Assembly (NCBI GenBank): GCA_020974905.1
Contig: CP087563.1
Coordinates: 4,960,001 to 5,024,000 of the forward strand
Source of the DNA: Planctomycetes bacterium syqfu
Lineage (GTDB): Bacteria; Planctomycetota; Phycisphaerae; Phycisphaerales; Phycisphaeraceae
Reading direction: 5' to 3'
Length of the DNA: 64,000 nucleotides
How positions within the stretch are numbered: position 1 is the first letter of the stretch; each line of letters begins with the position of its first letter. A program made the position numbers and the translations under genes. Below the pieces are notes generated by a model. It was given only the letters and a program-made list of their open reading frames with translations. It made no database searches and had not been told where the DNA came from. Shown piece after piece: positions 1 to 7,719 of the stretch.

Positions 1-1470
1 CTTGAGGAAGTCGCGGAAGTCATCGAGTTGGGGCATTTGCAGTTGCTCAGCACGTTGGCGACGTTCGGGTACCGGGCCACCCATGGCTTCGCGGCGTTCC
101 TTGAGATATTTTGCTTCGTGGCTGTCTGCCGGCGGGACATAGAACGGAGCATCTGCCACGTCCTTGTCGGAGATCGGAATGCCGAAGCGTGTGCGGAACT
201 CGCGGAGTTCTTCTTCGTTGAGTTTCTTCTGCTGGTGGGTGATGTTCTTGCCTTCACCGGCTTCGCCCAGGCCATAACCCTTGACGGTCTTGGCGAGGAT
301 GACGGTGGGCATGCCCTTGGTCTCGGTGGCTGCTTTGTATGCAGCGTAGACCTTGTCCGGGTCGTGACCACCACGGCGGAGTTTGATGAGGTCTTCATCA
401 GAAAGGTGCTCGACGAGTTTGGCCACTTCGGGATACTTGCCAAAGAAGTGCTCGCGGATGTACTCACCACTGCTGACGGTATATTTCTGGTATTGACCGT
501 CGACGACTTCACCCATGCGCTTGACGAGTTGGCCGGTCTTGTCCTGGGCGAGAATCGGGTCCCAGTCATCACCCCAGATAACCTTGATGACGTTCCAGCC
601 GGCACCGCGGAAGATGCCTTCGAGTTCCTGAATCATCTTGCCGTTGCCACGGACCGGGCCGTCAAGGCGTTGGAGGTTACAGTTGATGACCCAGACGAGA
701 TTGTCGAGTTTTTCGCGGCTTGCCAGCGTGATGGCGCCCAGTGTTTCCGGTTCATCGCATTCACCGTCACCCAGAAACGCCCAGACCTTGGCACCCTTGT
801 CTTCTGCTAACCCGCGGTCATAGAGATATTCCATGAAGCGGGCGCGGTAGATGGACATGATCGGGCCAAGACCCATGGACACCGTGGGATATTCCCAGAA
901 GTTGGGCATCAACCACGGGTGGGGATAGCTCGATAAGCCGGGCTCAGGTTGGAGTTCACGGCGGAAGTTTTCCAAGTGTTGATCGCTGATACGTCCTTCG
1001 ACATACGCACGGGCATAGACACCGGGGGAGGCGTGACCCTGGAAGTAGACGACGTCGCCACCGCATTCGTGATCCTTGCCACGGAAGAAGTGGTTGAAAC
1101 CGACTTCCAGAAGTGTGGCTGAGGATGCGAAGGTGGAGATATGTCCGCCGACGGCACCGGGCTTCTTGTTGGCTTTGACAACCATGGCCATGGCGTTCCA
1201 GCGGATGATGCTCTTGATGCGGCGTTCGAGTTCACGGTTCCCCGGATACTTGGGTTGCTTGTTGCGGGGGATGGTGTTGATGTAGGGCGTGGTCTGCGTG
1301 TAAGGCAGTTCGATGCCCAGACGCTGAGCGTTTTCATCAAGGATGGACAGCAGATATTGGACACGTGCCGGGCCTTTGTCCTTGAGGACGTACTCCAGTG
1401 ATTCAAGCCACTCGGAGGTTTCTGCGGGATCGACATCAACGTCTTGTGTTCTTGCGAGGTCTTTTGCCAT
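1..1470 (-). CDS. aceE: Pyruvate dehydrogenase E1 component, homodimeric type (3' end outside window)
   Basis: Thiamine-diphosphate-dependent decarboxylase of the pyruvate dehydrogenase complex: oxidatively decarboxylates pyruvate and passes the acetyl group to the E2 lipoyl domain in the cytoplasm. About 490 residues are present; the family is usually near 890, and the reading frame stays open to base 1. The ThDP motif is visible as FLGDGECDEPE followed about 25 residues later by WVINCN. HASPGVYARAY and GGHISTFASSA are also typical of AceE. The start is ATG at 1468-1470 (MAKDLARTQDVDVDP). The next gene upstream on the same strand is lpdA, so the two probably share a transcript; E2 would be expected beyond the left edge. 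A large G-rich hairpin lies between the two genes. A plus-strand ORF over 28-810 is an antisense shadow. Confidence 0.95.
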   Translation of the reverse strand, partial: MAKDLARTQDVDVDPAETSEWLESLEYVLKDKGPARVQYLLSILDENAQRLGIELPYTQTTPYINTIPRNKQPKYPGNRELERRIKSIIRWNAMAMVVKANKKPGAVGGHISTFASSATLLEVGFNHFFRGKDHECGGDVVYFQGHASPGVYARAYVEGRISDQHLENFRRELQPEPGLSSYPHPWLMPNFWEYPTVSMGLGPIMSIYRARFMEYLYDRGLAEDKGAKVWAFLGDGECDEPETLGAITLASREKLDNLVWVINCNLQRLDGPVRGNGKMIQELEGIFRGAGWNVIKVIWGDDWDPILAQDKTGQLVKRMGEVVDGQYQKYTVSSGEYIREHFFGKYPEVAKLVEHLSDEDLIKLRRGGHDPDKVYAAYKAATETKGMPTVILAKTVKGYGLGEAGEGKNITHQQKKLNEEELREFRTRFGIPISDKDVADAPFYVPPADSHEAKYLKERREAMGGPVPERRQRAEQLQMPQLDDFRDFLK

Positions 1471-1480
1471 GGGTATTAAT

Positions 1481-1592
1481 CGGGGTTTGGGGTTTAGGGT
1501 TTGGGGTGTAGGGTTTGCAGGCTGAGGTTGTGTTGGTTTGAGGTCTTTAATGTCTTGACCCTAAACCCCACACCCTAAACCCCAAACCCCGG
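1481..1592. repeat. Telomere-like G-rich inverted repeat (lpdA-aceE spacer)
   Basis: Left arm 1482-1516 is made of GGGGTTT and AGGGTTT units. Right arm 1557-1591 is its near-perfect reverse complement, with units such as CCCTAAACCCC. A 40-nt loop separates them. As RNA this would be a long stable hairpin; the G-rich strand also has G-quadruplex potential. It fills almost the whole lpdA-aceE spacer and so could attenuate or process the operon mRNA (inference). Confidence 0.85.
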
Positions 1593-1595
1593 TTT

Positions 1596-3023
1596 TCATT
1601 TCTTCGGACGACGGGGGCGGTAAATTTCCGTGGCCACGCCGTGGTGTGCGTCGCCTGCGTGCGGCAGGGTTTCACTCATGGTCGGGTGCGGGTGGATACA
1701 CTCGGTCATGTCATGCACAACAGCACCCATCTCGATGGCCAAGGTGGCTTCACCGATGAGTTCTCCAGCTCCACTACCGACGATACCCACACCCAGCACG
1801 CGGTCGGTACCCGGTTCGATGATCATCTTGGTCAAGCCGTCGGGCCGACCCATCGCCTGAGCGCGACCCGATGCACCCCATGGGTACACAGCGATTTCCA
1901 CGTCGATGCCCTGTTCCTTGGCTTGACGTTCGGTGATGCCCGCCCAAGCCAGTTCCGGGTCGGTGAAGACCACAGCGGGGATGGCCTGTGCGTCGAAGGT
2001 GGAGTTTTCACCCTTGATCACTTCCACAGCGATTTTGCCTTCGTAGGATGCCTTGTGAGCGAGCATTGGATTACCAATCACGTCGCCGATGGCATAGATC
2101 GACGGATCGTCGGTCTTCTGCTGGTTATCCGTTTGGACAAAGCCGCGATCGTCGACGACGACCTTGGTGTTCTCCAGGCCGATGCCATCGGAGTTGGGGC
2201 GGCGACCAATGCACACCAGCACGCGGTCAAAGGCTTCGGTGTAGGTCTTGTCACCCTTTTCGAAGGTCGCGATGATCTTGTTATCTTTCTCTTCAACGCC
2301 TGCGACCTTGGTGCCCAGTTCGATGGATTCAAACAGGTGATCCAAACGCTTCTTGAGCTGACGGGCCAGGTCGGCATCGGTGGTCGGCAGGAAGGTGTCC
2401 ATCATTTCGACGACCTTGACCTTCGAGCCCAGTGACGCGTAGACAGTGCCCATTTCCAGGCCGATGTAGCCTGCACCAACAACCAGCAGGTTTTCAGGAA
2501 TGTCGGCAAGTTCCAGTGCACCCGTCGAATCCATGATGCGGTCCGAACCGATGTTGAACATGCCGGGCATGGCCGGTTCCGAGCCGGTTGCCAGAATGCA
2601 GGTGTCAAAGCTGATGCAGCCGGTGGAAGGATGCGTGGAAGGATCACCACCTTCAATGCGCAGACGGTTGGAGTCTTCAAAGACCCCACTGCCGATGACG
2701 ACTTTGACGTTGCGTTTCTTGGCCAGGGTGCTCAAACCGCCCGAGAGCGTATCGATGATCTGCTGCTTGCGGGCACGCATGGCATCCAGATCGATCTGAG
2801 GCTTGTCGAACTTGACGCCCCAATCGTCCATTTCGACGGATTCGTTGATGACCTTGGCCACGTGCAGTAACGCCTTGGACGGGATACACCCACGAAGCAG
2901 GCAGGTGCCGCCGAGCTTGCCGACCTTGTCGACGATGGTCACTTCCATTCCCAGGTCCGCTGCGAAGAAGGCTGCCGCGTAACCGCCGGGCCCACCCCCC
3001 AAAACCAGAACTTGCGTATGCAT
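1596..3023 (-). CDS. lpdA: Dihydrolipoyl dehydrogenase (E3)
   Basis: FAD- and NAD-dependent disulfide oxidoreductase that reoxidises the lipoyl arm of 2-oxoacid dehydrogenase complexes. Near residue 8 is the FAD Rossmann motif GGGPGGYAAA; GGTCLLRGCIPSK holds the redox-active Cys pair; VVGAGYIGLEMG binds NAD; AIGDVIG is the second FAD motif; HPHPTMSET near the C terminus carries the catalytic His-Glu dyad. About 475 residues, normal for the family. ATG at 3023 is chosen because GGAG sits 11 nt upstream; the longer frame begins with GTG at 3035, on top of that GGAG. It is immediately upstream of aceE in the same direction, consistent with service to pyruvate dehydrogenase. Confidence 0.95.
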   Translation of the reverse strand: MHTQVLVLGGGPGGYAAAFFAADLGMEVTIVDKVGKLGGTCLLRGCIPSKALLHVAKVINESVEMDDWGVKFDKPQIDLDAMRARKQQIIDTLSGGLSTLAKKRNVKVVIGSGVFEDSNRLRIEGGDPSTHPSTGCISFDTCILATGSEPAMPGMFNIGSDRIMDSTGALELADIPENLLVVGAGYIGLEMGTVYASLGSKVKVVEMMDTFLPTTDADLARQLKKRLDHLFESIELGTKVAGVEEKDNKIIATFEKGDKTYTEAFDRVLVCIGRRPNSDGIGLENTKVVVDDRGFVQTDNQQKTDDPSIYAIGDVIGNPMLAHKASYEGKIAVEVIKGENSTFDAQAIPAVVFTDPELAWAGITERQAKEQGIDVEIAVYPWGASGRAQAMGRPDGLTKMIIEPGTDRVLGVGIVGSGAGELIGEATLAIEMGAVVHDMTECIHPHPTMSETLPHAGDAHHGVATEIYRPRRPKK

Positions 3024-3304
3024 GGTTCGGTTCACTCCATATAAGGTTTCAGTTCACGGTCAGCGTCTTTGAATGATTCCAATTAAGCCGCTGACAAGCC
3101 GCTATCGTAGCAAGTTTAGGGGCGATTGGTAAATCACGTTTGGCTTTGACGCAATCCTAATTGCCCAAGATTCGGTCTGACCGGATAAAATCGTGTAAAT
3201 CGAACTGTAATCGCACGATAAAACACTGATCGGTCCGGTGTTTTGCGTCAAAATGCCGTCTTGATCCGACTCAATGATCGGTCTGTGAGATCGTATTTAG
3301 CGGC

Positions 3305-3529
3305 TCAGTTACTTTCAGGCACCAGTTTGACCTGGACAGTTGCAGGTAAGCCGTCAATATTCAAATTGATACGATTGGGAATTGAGAATTCTGGTGGGCG
3401 GTTGTGACGGGCAGCGTCTTCATAATGCTTGCCGACCTTTTCAGCAGTTTTGCATACCATGGTCGTTGAGATAACCAATGCGCCTGCCCAGATCAGACTC
3501 ACCAATACCGATTGCTTTTTCAATTTCAT
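3305..3529 (-). CDS. Small secreted or membrane-anchored hypothetical protein
   Basis: Unrecognised. From the preferred ATG at 3529 the protein has 74 residues: a basic start (MKLKKQ), a hydrophobic segment of about 18 residues ending near a Cys, then a soluble tail rich in Asn and Pro ending VQVKLVPESN. It looks like a signal peptide or a single membrane anchor. The frame is open to 3601, which would overlap the end of the DUF3891 gene by 23 nt, so the start is uncertain. GGGAG precedes the 3529 start but is too close for a good ribosome binding site. It lies just downstream of the DUF3891 gene on the same strand and may be cotranscribed. Confidence 0.5.
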   Translation of the reverse strand: MKLKKQSVLVSLIWAGALVISTTMVCKTAEKVGKHYEDAARHNRPPEFSIPNRINLNIDGLPATVQVKLVPESN

Positions 3530-3578
3530 TCTCCCGGAGTAAATGTTTTCAATTAGTCGCTTTACAACATCGCGAACT

Positions 3579-4337
3579 TTATTCCTGTTTGAGGTGAACA
3601 TCGGTCACCACCGGCTTGGCGGTCTCAAGGGCATGGTGGAAACTTTCGCGGTCTTCCCATGCGTTGTCCGCTAACTGCATCCCCTGAATCGAAATCGGCA
3701 GTTGATTCTCCACCAGTAGCCAAGGCGAAATCGCAAAGGTATTGGCGTCGAGCTTTTTGACATGCAACATGGATCGACCGTCGTCGTACTGCCAATCCGC
3801 CTGCCAGGGCAGACCCCCCAGCAGCGTCAGACTCAAGCCGTCCCAGAACGTGAACATCGACAAGAGTGTCGAAAGGCAAGCCGGGGCAACAATCTTGCGG
3901 TCCTCGCCATCGCGCTTGATCGCATCCTGAATCGTCCGACTCGTCACATCACCGAGCTCATTAATGAACGCCTGATCCGCATCGCCATGTTGACCATAGC
4001 TGACATACAGATCCTTGGCATACATCGTGGTCAGCAAACCCGCTAACCAGTCACGACCCATCGCCAGCGCGATACTCCGGCGCCAGATCTCCCGGTGCTG
4101 ATGCATCGGCATACATTTGAAGTCATGCGGCTGGCCATGCTCATCAAGTGTCGGTTCATTGTCGTGACTCAACCAACCATCATCATGATGATCAACCGCA
4201 TCAAGCAGACGATCCCACAACGGTTGGGTCACATGCTCCGGCCGTTTCCATGCCTTGGCAATCAGCCCCGCCATCTTCGCGTGCGCCATCTGCTTGTAGA
4301 GAATCAAACTGTCATCCGGGCCGTGGAGTACGATCAT
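3579..4337 (-). CDS. DUF3891 family protein
   Basis: Soluble 252-residue protein of unknown function. The pattern fits DUF3891: a start like MIVLHGPDDSLILYKQMAHA, then DHHDDGWLSHDNEP with clustered His/Asp, a Pro-His-Asp-Phe motif, and an MYAKDLYVSYGQHGD region. The His/Asp clusters resemble HD-type metal sites, but I do not infer catalysis. The start is ATG at 4337. It is followed closely by the small hypothetical gene on the same strand. Identification is by overall pattern only, so the family name is moderately secure and the function is unknown. Confidence 0.75.
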   Translation of the reverse strand: MIVLHGPDDSLILYKQMAHAKMAGLIAKAWKRPEHVTQPLWDRLLDAVDHHDDGWLSHDNEPTLDEHGQPHDFKCMPMHQHREIWRRSIALAMGRDWLAGLLTTMYAKDLYVSYGQHGDADQAFINELGDVTSRTIQDAIKRDGEDRKIVAPACLSTLLSMFTFWDGLSLTLLGGLPWQADWQYDDGRSMLHVKKLDANTFAISPWLLVENQLPISIQGMQLADNAWEDRESFHHALETAKPVVTDVHLKQE

Positions 4338-4456
4338 GCGTTTATTCTAGGATGTTTACAGGGGTTTTTAAATTCAAACCTTTGAAAAAAGAACGTCTTC
4401 ATAGTCGTCAAGACATGAATAGATGTCCCTTTTTCAAAGTAAGAAAAGTTGGCGGG

Positions 4457-5086
4457 TTACTTCAATTCCACCGACCAGTACGCGTTGTCCAGAAAGGCTT
4501 GCCAACAGGCGAAGCGGTCGGTTGAGAGTTTGAGGTTGATCGCGGGATTGCGCTTGGGCTTGTAAGGTTCGCGGATCAGTTTCATGTTTGCCTGCTCGGG
4601 GGTGCGTCCGCCTTTTTTCGCATTGCATTTCACGCAACTGCACACCAGGTTTGTCCACGTACTCAGACCACCCTGCGTGCGTGGCTTGACGTGATCCAGA
4701 CTCAGTTCGGATGTCGGGAAACTGCCACCACAATATTGGCAGAGACTCTTGTCACGTGCATAGATGTTCCGACGGTTGAGTTTGACCTCCTGCTTGGGCA
4801 GGCGGTCATAGCCGAACAGACGAATGATTTTGGGAACGACAAGTTGCATACGCGGCGTGCGGATGCGTTGGTAGTTCTGCTTCTCAAAACTCTGCCACTG
4901 CTGGGAGACTTCGGTCCAGTCTTCGAAATCGTAACTCATATAGCTGTCATCTTCAGCGTGAATGACTTCAGCCATATTGCGGACCAAAAGTGAGAAGGCA
5001 CGACGGGCGTCTGTGACCCGAATGGCCATCCAGAGCTTGTTGAGCACCAGAACCGGTGCATTGGCGGTGGGTGCAATTGCACTCAT
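4457..5086 (-). CDS. HNH endonuclease family protein
   Basis: About 209 residues. An N-terminal region (APVLVLNKLWMAIRVTDAR) typical of stand-alone bacterial HNH proteins leads into a zinc/HNH module: CQYCGG, then LSLDHVKPRTQGG with the catalytic DH pair, then WTNLVCSCVKCNAKKGGRTP, whose CxxC completes the metal site. Such proteins cut DNA, but chromosomal lone copies like this one, common in Planctomycetes and Bacteroidetes, have no established role. ATG at 5086 is preferred over the upstream TTG at 5101 because AGGA lies 8 nt before it. No methyltransferase or mobile element is adjacent, so there is no sign of a restriction system. Confidence 0.85.
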   Translation of the reverse strand: MSAIAPTANAPVLVLNKLWMAIRVTDARRAFSLLVRNMAEVIHAEDDSYMSYDFEDWTEVSQQWQSFEKQNYQRIRTPRMQLVVPKIIRLFGYDRLPKQEVKLNRRNIYARDKSLCQYCGGSFPTSELSLDHVKPRTQGGLSTWTNLVCSCVKCNAKKGGRTPEQANMKLIREPYKPKRNPAINLKLSTDRFACWQAFLDNAYWSVELK

Positions 5087-5200
5087 GGTACGAATCCTCA
5101 ATAAGAGGTTTATCGGACTCGGATTGTAACGTCTGAATTAACAGTGTTCAAAAATGAGAAAGGGATGAGCAGATCGTGAGTAGAAAATCAGCGCGGCAGG

Positions 5201-5228
5201 TTGAAATTTCTTTTCCAAGACGTATACT
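5201..5228 (+). promoter_or_regulatory. Promoter of the tRNA-Tyr gene
   Basis: TTGAAA at 5201-5206 and TATACT at 5223-5228 with a 16-bp spacer, ending 20 nt before the mature tRNA 5' end. This is close to the sigma-70 consensus and suitably placed for a stable RNA gene. Confidence 0.7.
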
Positions 5229-5248
5229 GTTCCTTCTCACAACGCATC

Positions 5249-5330
5249 GGGAGTATGCCGGAGTGGTCAAACGGGGCAGACTGTAAATCTGCTGGCTTAG
5301 CCTTCATTGGTTCGAATCCAATTGCTCCCA
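5249..5330 (+). tRNA. tRNA-Tyr (GTA)
   Basis: Class II tRNA with a long variable arm. Acceptor GGGAGTA (5249-5255) pairs with TGCTCCC (5323-5329), with discriminator A at 5330. The anticodon stem GCAGA/TCTGC encloses loop CTGTAAA, with anticodon GTA at 5283-5285. The T arm is ATTGG-TTCGAAT-CCAAT. The 3' CCA is not encoded and must be added after transcription. A promoter precedes it and a terminator follows at once, so it is a single-gene unit. Confidence 0.97.
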
Positions 5331-5340
5331 CTTTTGAATA

Positions 5341-5371
5341 AACACCTGTGTCCCACGACGCAGGTGTTTTT
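5341..5371 (+). terminator. Intrinsic terminator of tRNA-Tyr
   Basis: Stem AACACCTG...CAGGTGTT (inner GT/GC pairs) followed by TTTTT, starting 10 nt after the tRNA. Confidence 0.85.
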
Positions 5372-5482
5372 CGTTGCGCATTGATCCTTGATGACATCGC
5401 TTCGTCGTATGTTTAACACGCAATAGCTGCGACACTGCGTGTCGCTGATGTCTTTGAAGTCGTGTGAATAATGAAATGTATC

Positions 5483-6358
5483 TCAACCTTTGCACGCATC
5501 GCGCAGTCGTTCATAGACTTCACGGGGTACGTTTTGTGAGCCGAGTTTGACCGTCTTGCGTTCGCCATGAAAATCACTGCCACCGGAGGTCAGCAGATTA
5601 AACTGTTTTGCCAACTTCTCGTATTGCGCAACCAACGCGGGGGTGTGATCGCTGTGACGCGTCTCAATGCCATCAAGCCCCATGTCGGTGAGGCGTTTGA
5701 CGGCATGCTCCAACTCATCGGCATTGGGCATCACCAGTTGGACCGGGTGAGCAAGAATCGCCAGACCACCTGCATGATGGATCGCATCAATCGCATGCGC
5801 CGGTTCGAGATAGTCTCTCCGGATAAAGGCAGGGGCACCAAATTTCAGATACTTGGTAAACGCATCCGACACGCTCTTGGCATAGCTCTTGGAAACCAAC
5901 ACCTGCGCGATGTGCGGGCGACCGATGATCTGCGTGCCCTGACCGTGAGCCAGTTCCTCGACTTCTTCGTAGGTGATGCGCACGCCAAGTTCCTGGAGTT
6001 TTTCAACCATCGCCGGGTTACGACTGTTGCGCGCTTCACGCATCCGTTCAGAGATCTTCGCAAGCTCCGTATCATCATGACGAACGAATAAGCCTAGAAT
6101 ATGCAATGTCCCACGGCGACGCTCAACGCCATCCGTGTCCACACGCGGGCCGGGGTCAGCGGAAATCTCAATGCCCGGGACAAAGTCGATTCCCGTCGAT
6201 TCACATGCCGCAGCACATGCCTGCAAGCCATTGGTCGAATCATGATCGGTTAGCGCGATCGCTGATAAACCCAACTCCACCGCCTGCATCGGCAACAACT
6301 CCGGTGGCACAGTACCATCGGAAGCAGTCGAGTGTGTATGTAAATCCACATAACTCAT
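5483..6358 (-). CDS. PHP-domain phosphoesterase (TrpH/RNase AM-like)
   Basis: 291-residue PHP metallophosphoesterase, similar in layout to proteins that hydrolyse 3',5'-nucleoside bisphosphates or act as 5'-3' exoribonuclease on short RNAs. Metal ligands of the PHP barrel are visible in order: DLHTHSTASDG at the N terminus, ALTDHDS, VPGIEIS, HILG, LAHPVQL, and TSGGSDFHG near the C terminus. The middle helical insertion (RMREARNSRN...) is usual for this subfamily. The start is ATG at 6358. The gene stands alone between the tRNA unit and a methyltransferase gene. A perfect small palindrome covers the start region (6358-6373). Confidence 0.85.
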   Translation of the reverse strand: MSYVDLHTHSTASDGTVPPELLPMQAVELGLSAIALTDHDSTNGLQACAAACESTGIDFVPGIEISADPGPRVDTDGVERRRGTLHILGLFVRHDDTELAKISERMREARNSRNPAMVEKLQELGVRITYEEVEELAHGQGTQIIGRPHIAQVLVSKSYAKSVSDAFTKYLKFGAPAFIRRDYLEPAHAIDAIHHAGGLAILAHPVQLVMPNADELEHAVKRLTDMGLDGIETRHSDHTPALVAQYEKLAKQFNLLTSGGSDFHGERKTVKLGSQNVPREVYERLRDACKG

Positions 6359-6440
6359 AGGATGAGAATCCTAGGGGAAAAAGCGGGTTTTGGGAAATGC
6401 GTGGCTTAAATCACCCGATGCATTGGTGACATGAAACCCT

Positions 6441-7283
6441 TTATGCCTTGTGTGCCTGCAAGGTGTATTCGAATGGGACAAAGCCATCCAGTGCTGGTGG
6501 TAACTGCCACCAACCCGGTCGGCTGGGCGTCATGTTTTCAAACGCTTTGTAACAGCAGGTACTCGATTCATCCAGACTATCGATCACCAACCCGACCCGG
6601 ATCAGGGCGGTCATCACTTCGCCGATGGGATGGTTCCACTCTACGGTTCGATTTTGTTTAAAACCGGTCTCGCTGCTGGCATAACTTCCGTCTTCTTCAA
6701 GCACAACCGCCTTGTCCTGAAAATAAGGGAAATGCACCTGCATCAGATCGTGTTCTTTGTTGTAGTCCAGCGTGCTGGCCATGGGGTGACTGTCAATGAA
6801 ATACAACCGTCCGCCCGGATGCAGCAGGTTGCCGATCAATGCTGCCCATCTCGGGACATCAGGCAACCAGCAAAGCGCACCGAGCGAAACAAACACCAGA
6901 TCAAATGTCTGATCGACATGTTCGAGCGTGTCATAGACATTGCAACAGTGAAATGTCGCAGTCAGTCCCAATTCATCTCGCAAGGTGCAGGCATGTTCCA
7001 ATGCCGGTTTGGAAAAATCAATGCCAACGGTTGTTGTTGCACCCAGTCGCTCAAGTGAAAGCGTCTCCATGCCCATGTGACATTGCAGATGGATCGCTGA
7101 TTGACCGGTCAGATCCCCAAGCGTCTTGATCACCTGGTCGTCAAGCGCGATACCGCCCGCCCGTAAATCCCGGGCATGCTGCTGATACATCTGCGACCGC
7201 CAATGCGATGGGACACGCTCATCCCAGAAAAGCTGGTTGCTGTGAAAACCGTCTTGTGCTTGATCGTCCCATTGTGTTTGCAT
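6441..7283 (-). CDS. SAM-dependent methyltransferase
   Basis: Class I methyltransferase, about 281 residues from the preferred ATG at 7283. The SAM-binding region reads SAIHLQCHMGMETLSLERLG (motif I, with Gln-Cys in place of the common Gly-rich start), then VGIDFSKPALEHA and FDLVFVSLGALCWLPD (post-I and motif II/III). The substrate is unknown. The frame is open to 7427, but the extra 48 codons come from an intergenic repeat (7371-7449), so the longer start is rejected. A TATACT box ends 7 nt upstream of ATG 7283 with no Shine-Dalgarno, suggesting a leaderless mRNA. The C terminus (PFEYTLQAHKA) is complete. Confidence 0.8.
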   Translation of the reverse strand: MQTQWDDQAQDGFHSNQLFWDERVPSHWRSQMYQQHARDLRAGGIALDDQVIKTLGDLTGQSAIHLQCHMGMETLSLERLGATTTVGIDFSKPALEHACTLRDELGLTATFHCCNVYDTLEHVDQTFDLVFVSLGALCWLPDVPRWAALIGNLLHPGGRLYFIDSHPMASTLDYNKEHDLMQVHFPYFQDKAVVLEEDGSYASSETGFKQNRTVEWNHPIGEVMTALIRVGLVIDSLDESSTCCYKAFENMTPSRPGWWQLPPALDGFVPFEYTLQAHKA

Positions 7284-7290
7284 GAGTTGA

Positions 7291-7296
7291 AGTATA
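7291..7296 (-). promoter_or_regulatory. -10 box placed for leaderless transcription of the methyltransferase
   Basis: TATACT on the minus strand, separated from ATG 7283 by 7 nt. A CTGACC -35-like hexamer lies 16 bp further upstream (weak). No purine-rich ribosome binding site fits in between. Confidence 0.5.
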
Positions 7297-7370
7297 GCAG
7301 CGATGCGCTTGCGGTCAGTATCACCTGATGATGCAGCAAGTGGTTCGTTGCAGTCGAATTGTTCGTCACG

Positions 7371-7449
7371 TTGAGCACCAGATGTGAATCTGGTGCCCGT
7401 TTGAAGGTGCGTCAACGTATTGGGCACCGGGTTAACACCCGGTGCTCAC
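7371..7449. repeat. GAGCACCGG repeat, copy 1
   Basis: Two small hairpins, GAGCACCAGATGTGAATCTGGTGC and GCACCGGGTTAACACCCGGTGC with closing CTCA, joined head to head by about 30 nt. The same architecture recurs at 19833-19898, 29100-29182 and 38265-38343. It overlaps the rejected N-terminal extension of the methyltransferase ORF. Confidence 0.8.
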
Positions 7450-7507
7450 ATCAATACAAAGACTGACGAAGCACTCGAACGTTTTGCAATCAACACTCGT
7501 CCGGGTA

Positions 7508-7535
7508 AAGCCGTGTCACTCCTGTGACACGGGTC
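7508..7535. repeat. CCGTGTC/GACACGG hairpin repeat
   Basis: AAGCCGTGTCACTCCTGTGACACGGGT forms a hairpin. It is a member of a short family also seen at 9786-9815, 9838-9879 and 29012-29047, where related arms flank CGCAGGAG or CTCC loops. Confidence 0.65.
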
Positions 7536-7558
7536 GATTCACCCTTGTCCGATGGGTA

Positions 7559-7598
7559 TAAAAAAAGCGAAGACCGTTGCCGATCTCCGCTTTGGATT
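7559..7598 (-). terminator. Intrinsic terminator downstream of rpsA
   Basis: On the minus strand, AAAGCGGAGATCG pairs imperfectly with CGGTCTTCGCTTT around a GCAA loop and is followed by a run of T. It lies about 120 nt past the rpsA stop codon. Confidence 0.7.
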
Positions 7599-7719
7599 TA
7601 TTTAATTGTCGTTTCACGCGGTGAATCGGGATGATTCGTCTGCGTGGGTTGAAGCGCTAAACCGCAAGCGGTTGAGCGAAGGAAGCCGTCCGTATACACG
7701 GGGAAAACTTCCGGGGGGG

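Noticed and set aside
28-810. 260-codon plus-strand ORF at the left edge
   Set aside because: Antisense of aceE, which shows the ThDP motif and normal protein composition on the other strand.
4457-5086. HNH gene as part of a restriction-modification or homing system
   Set aside because: No methyltransferase, intron or intein is adjacent, and the tRNA next to it is intact and uninterrupted.
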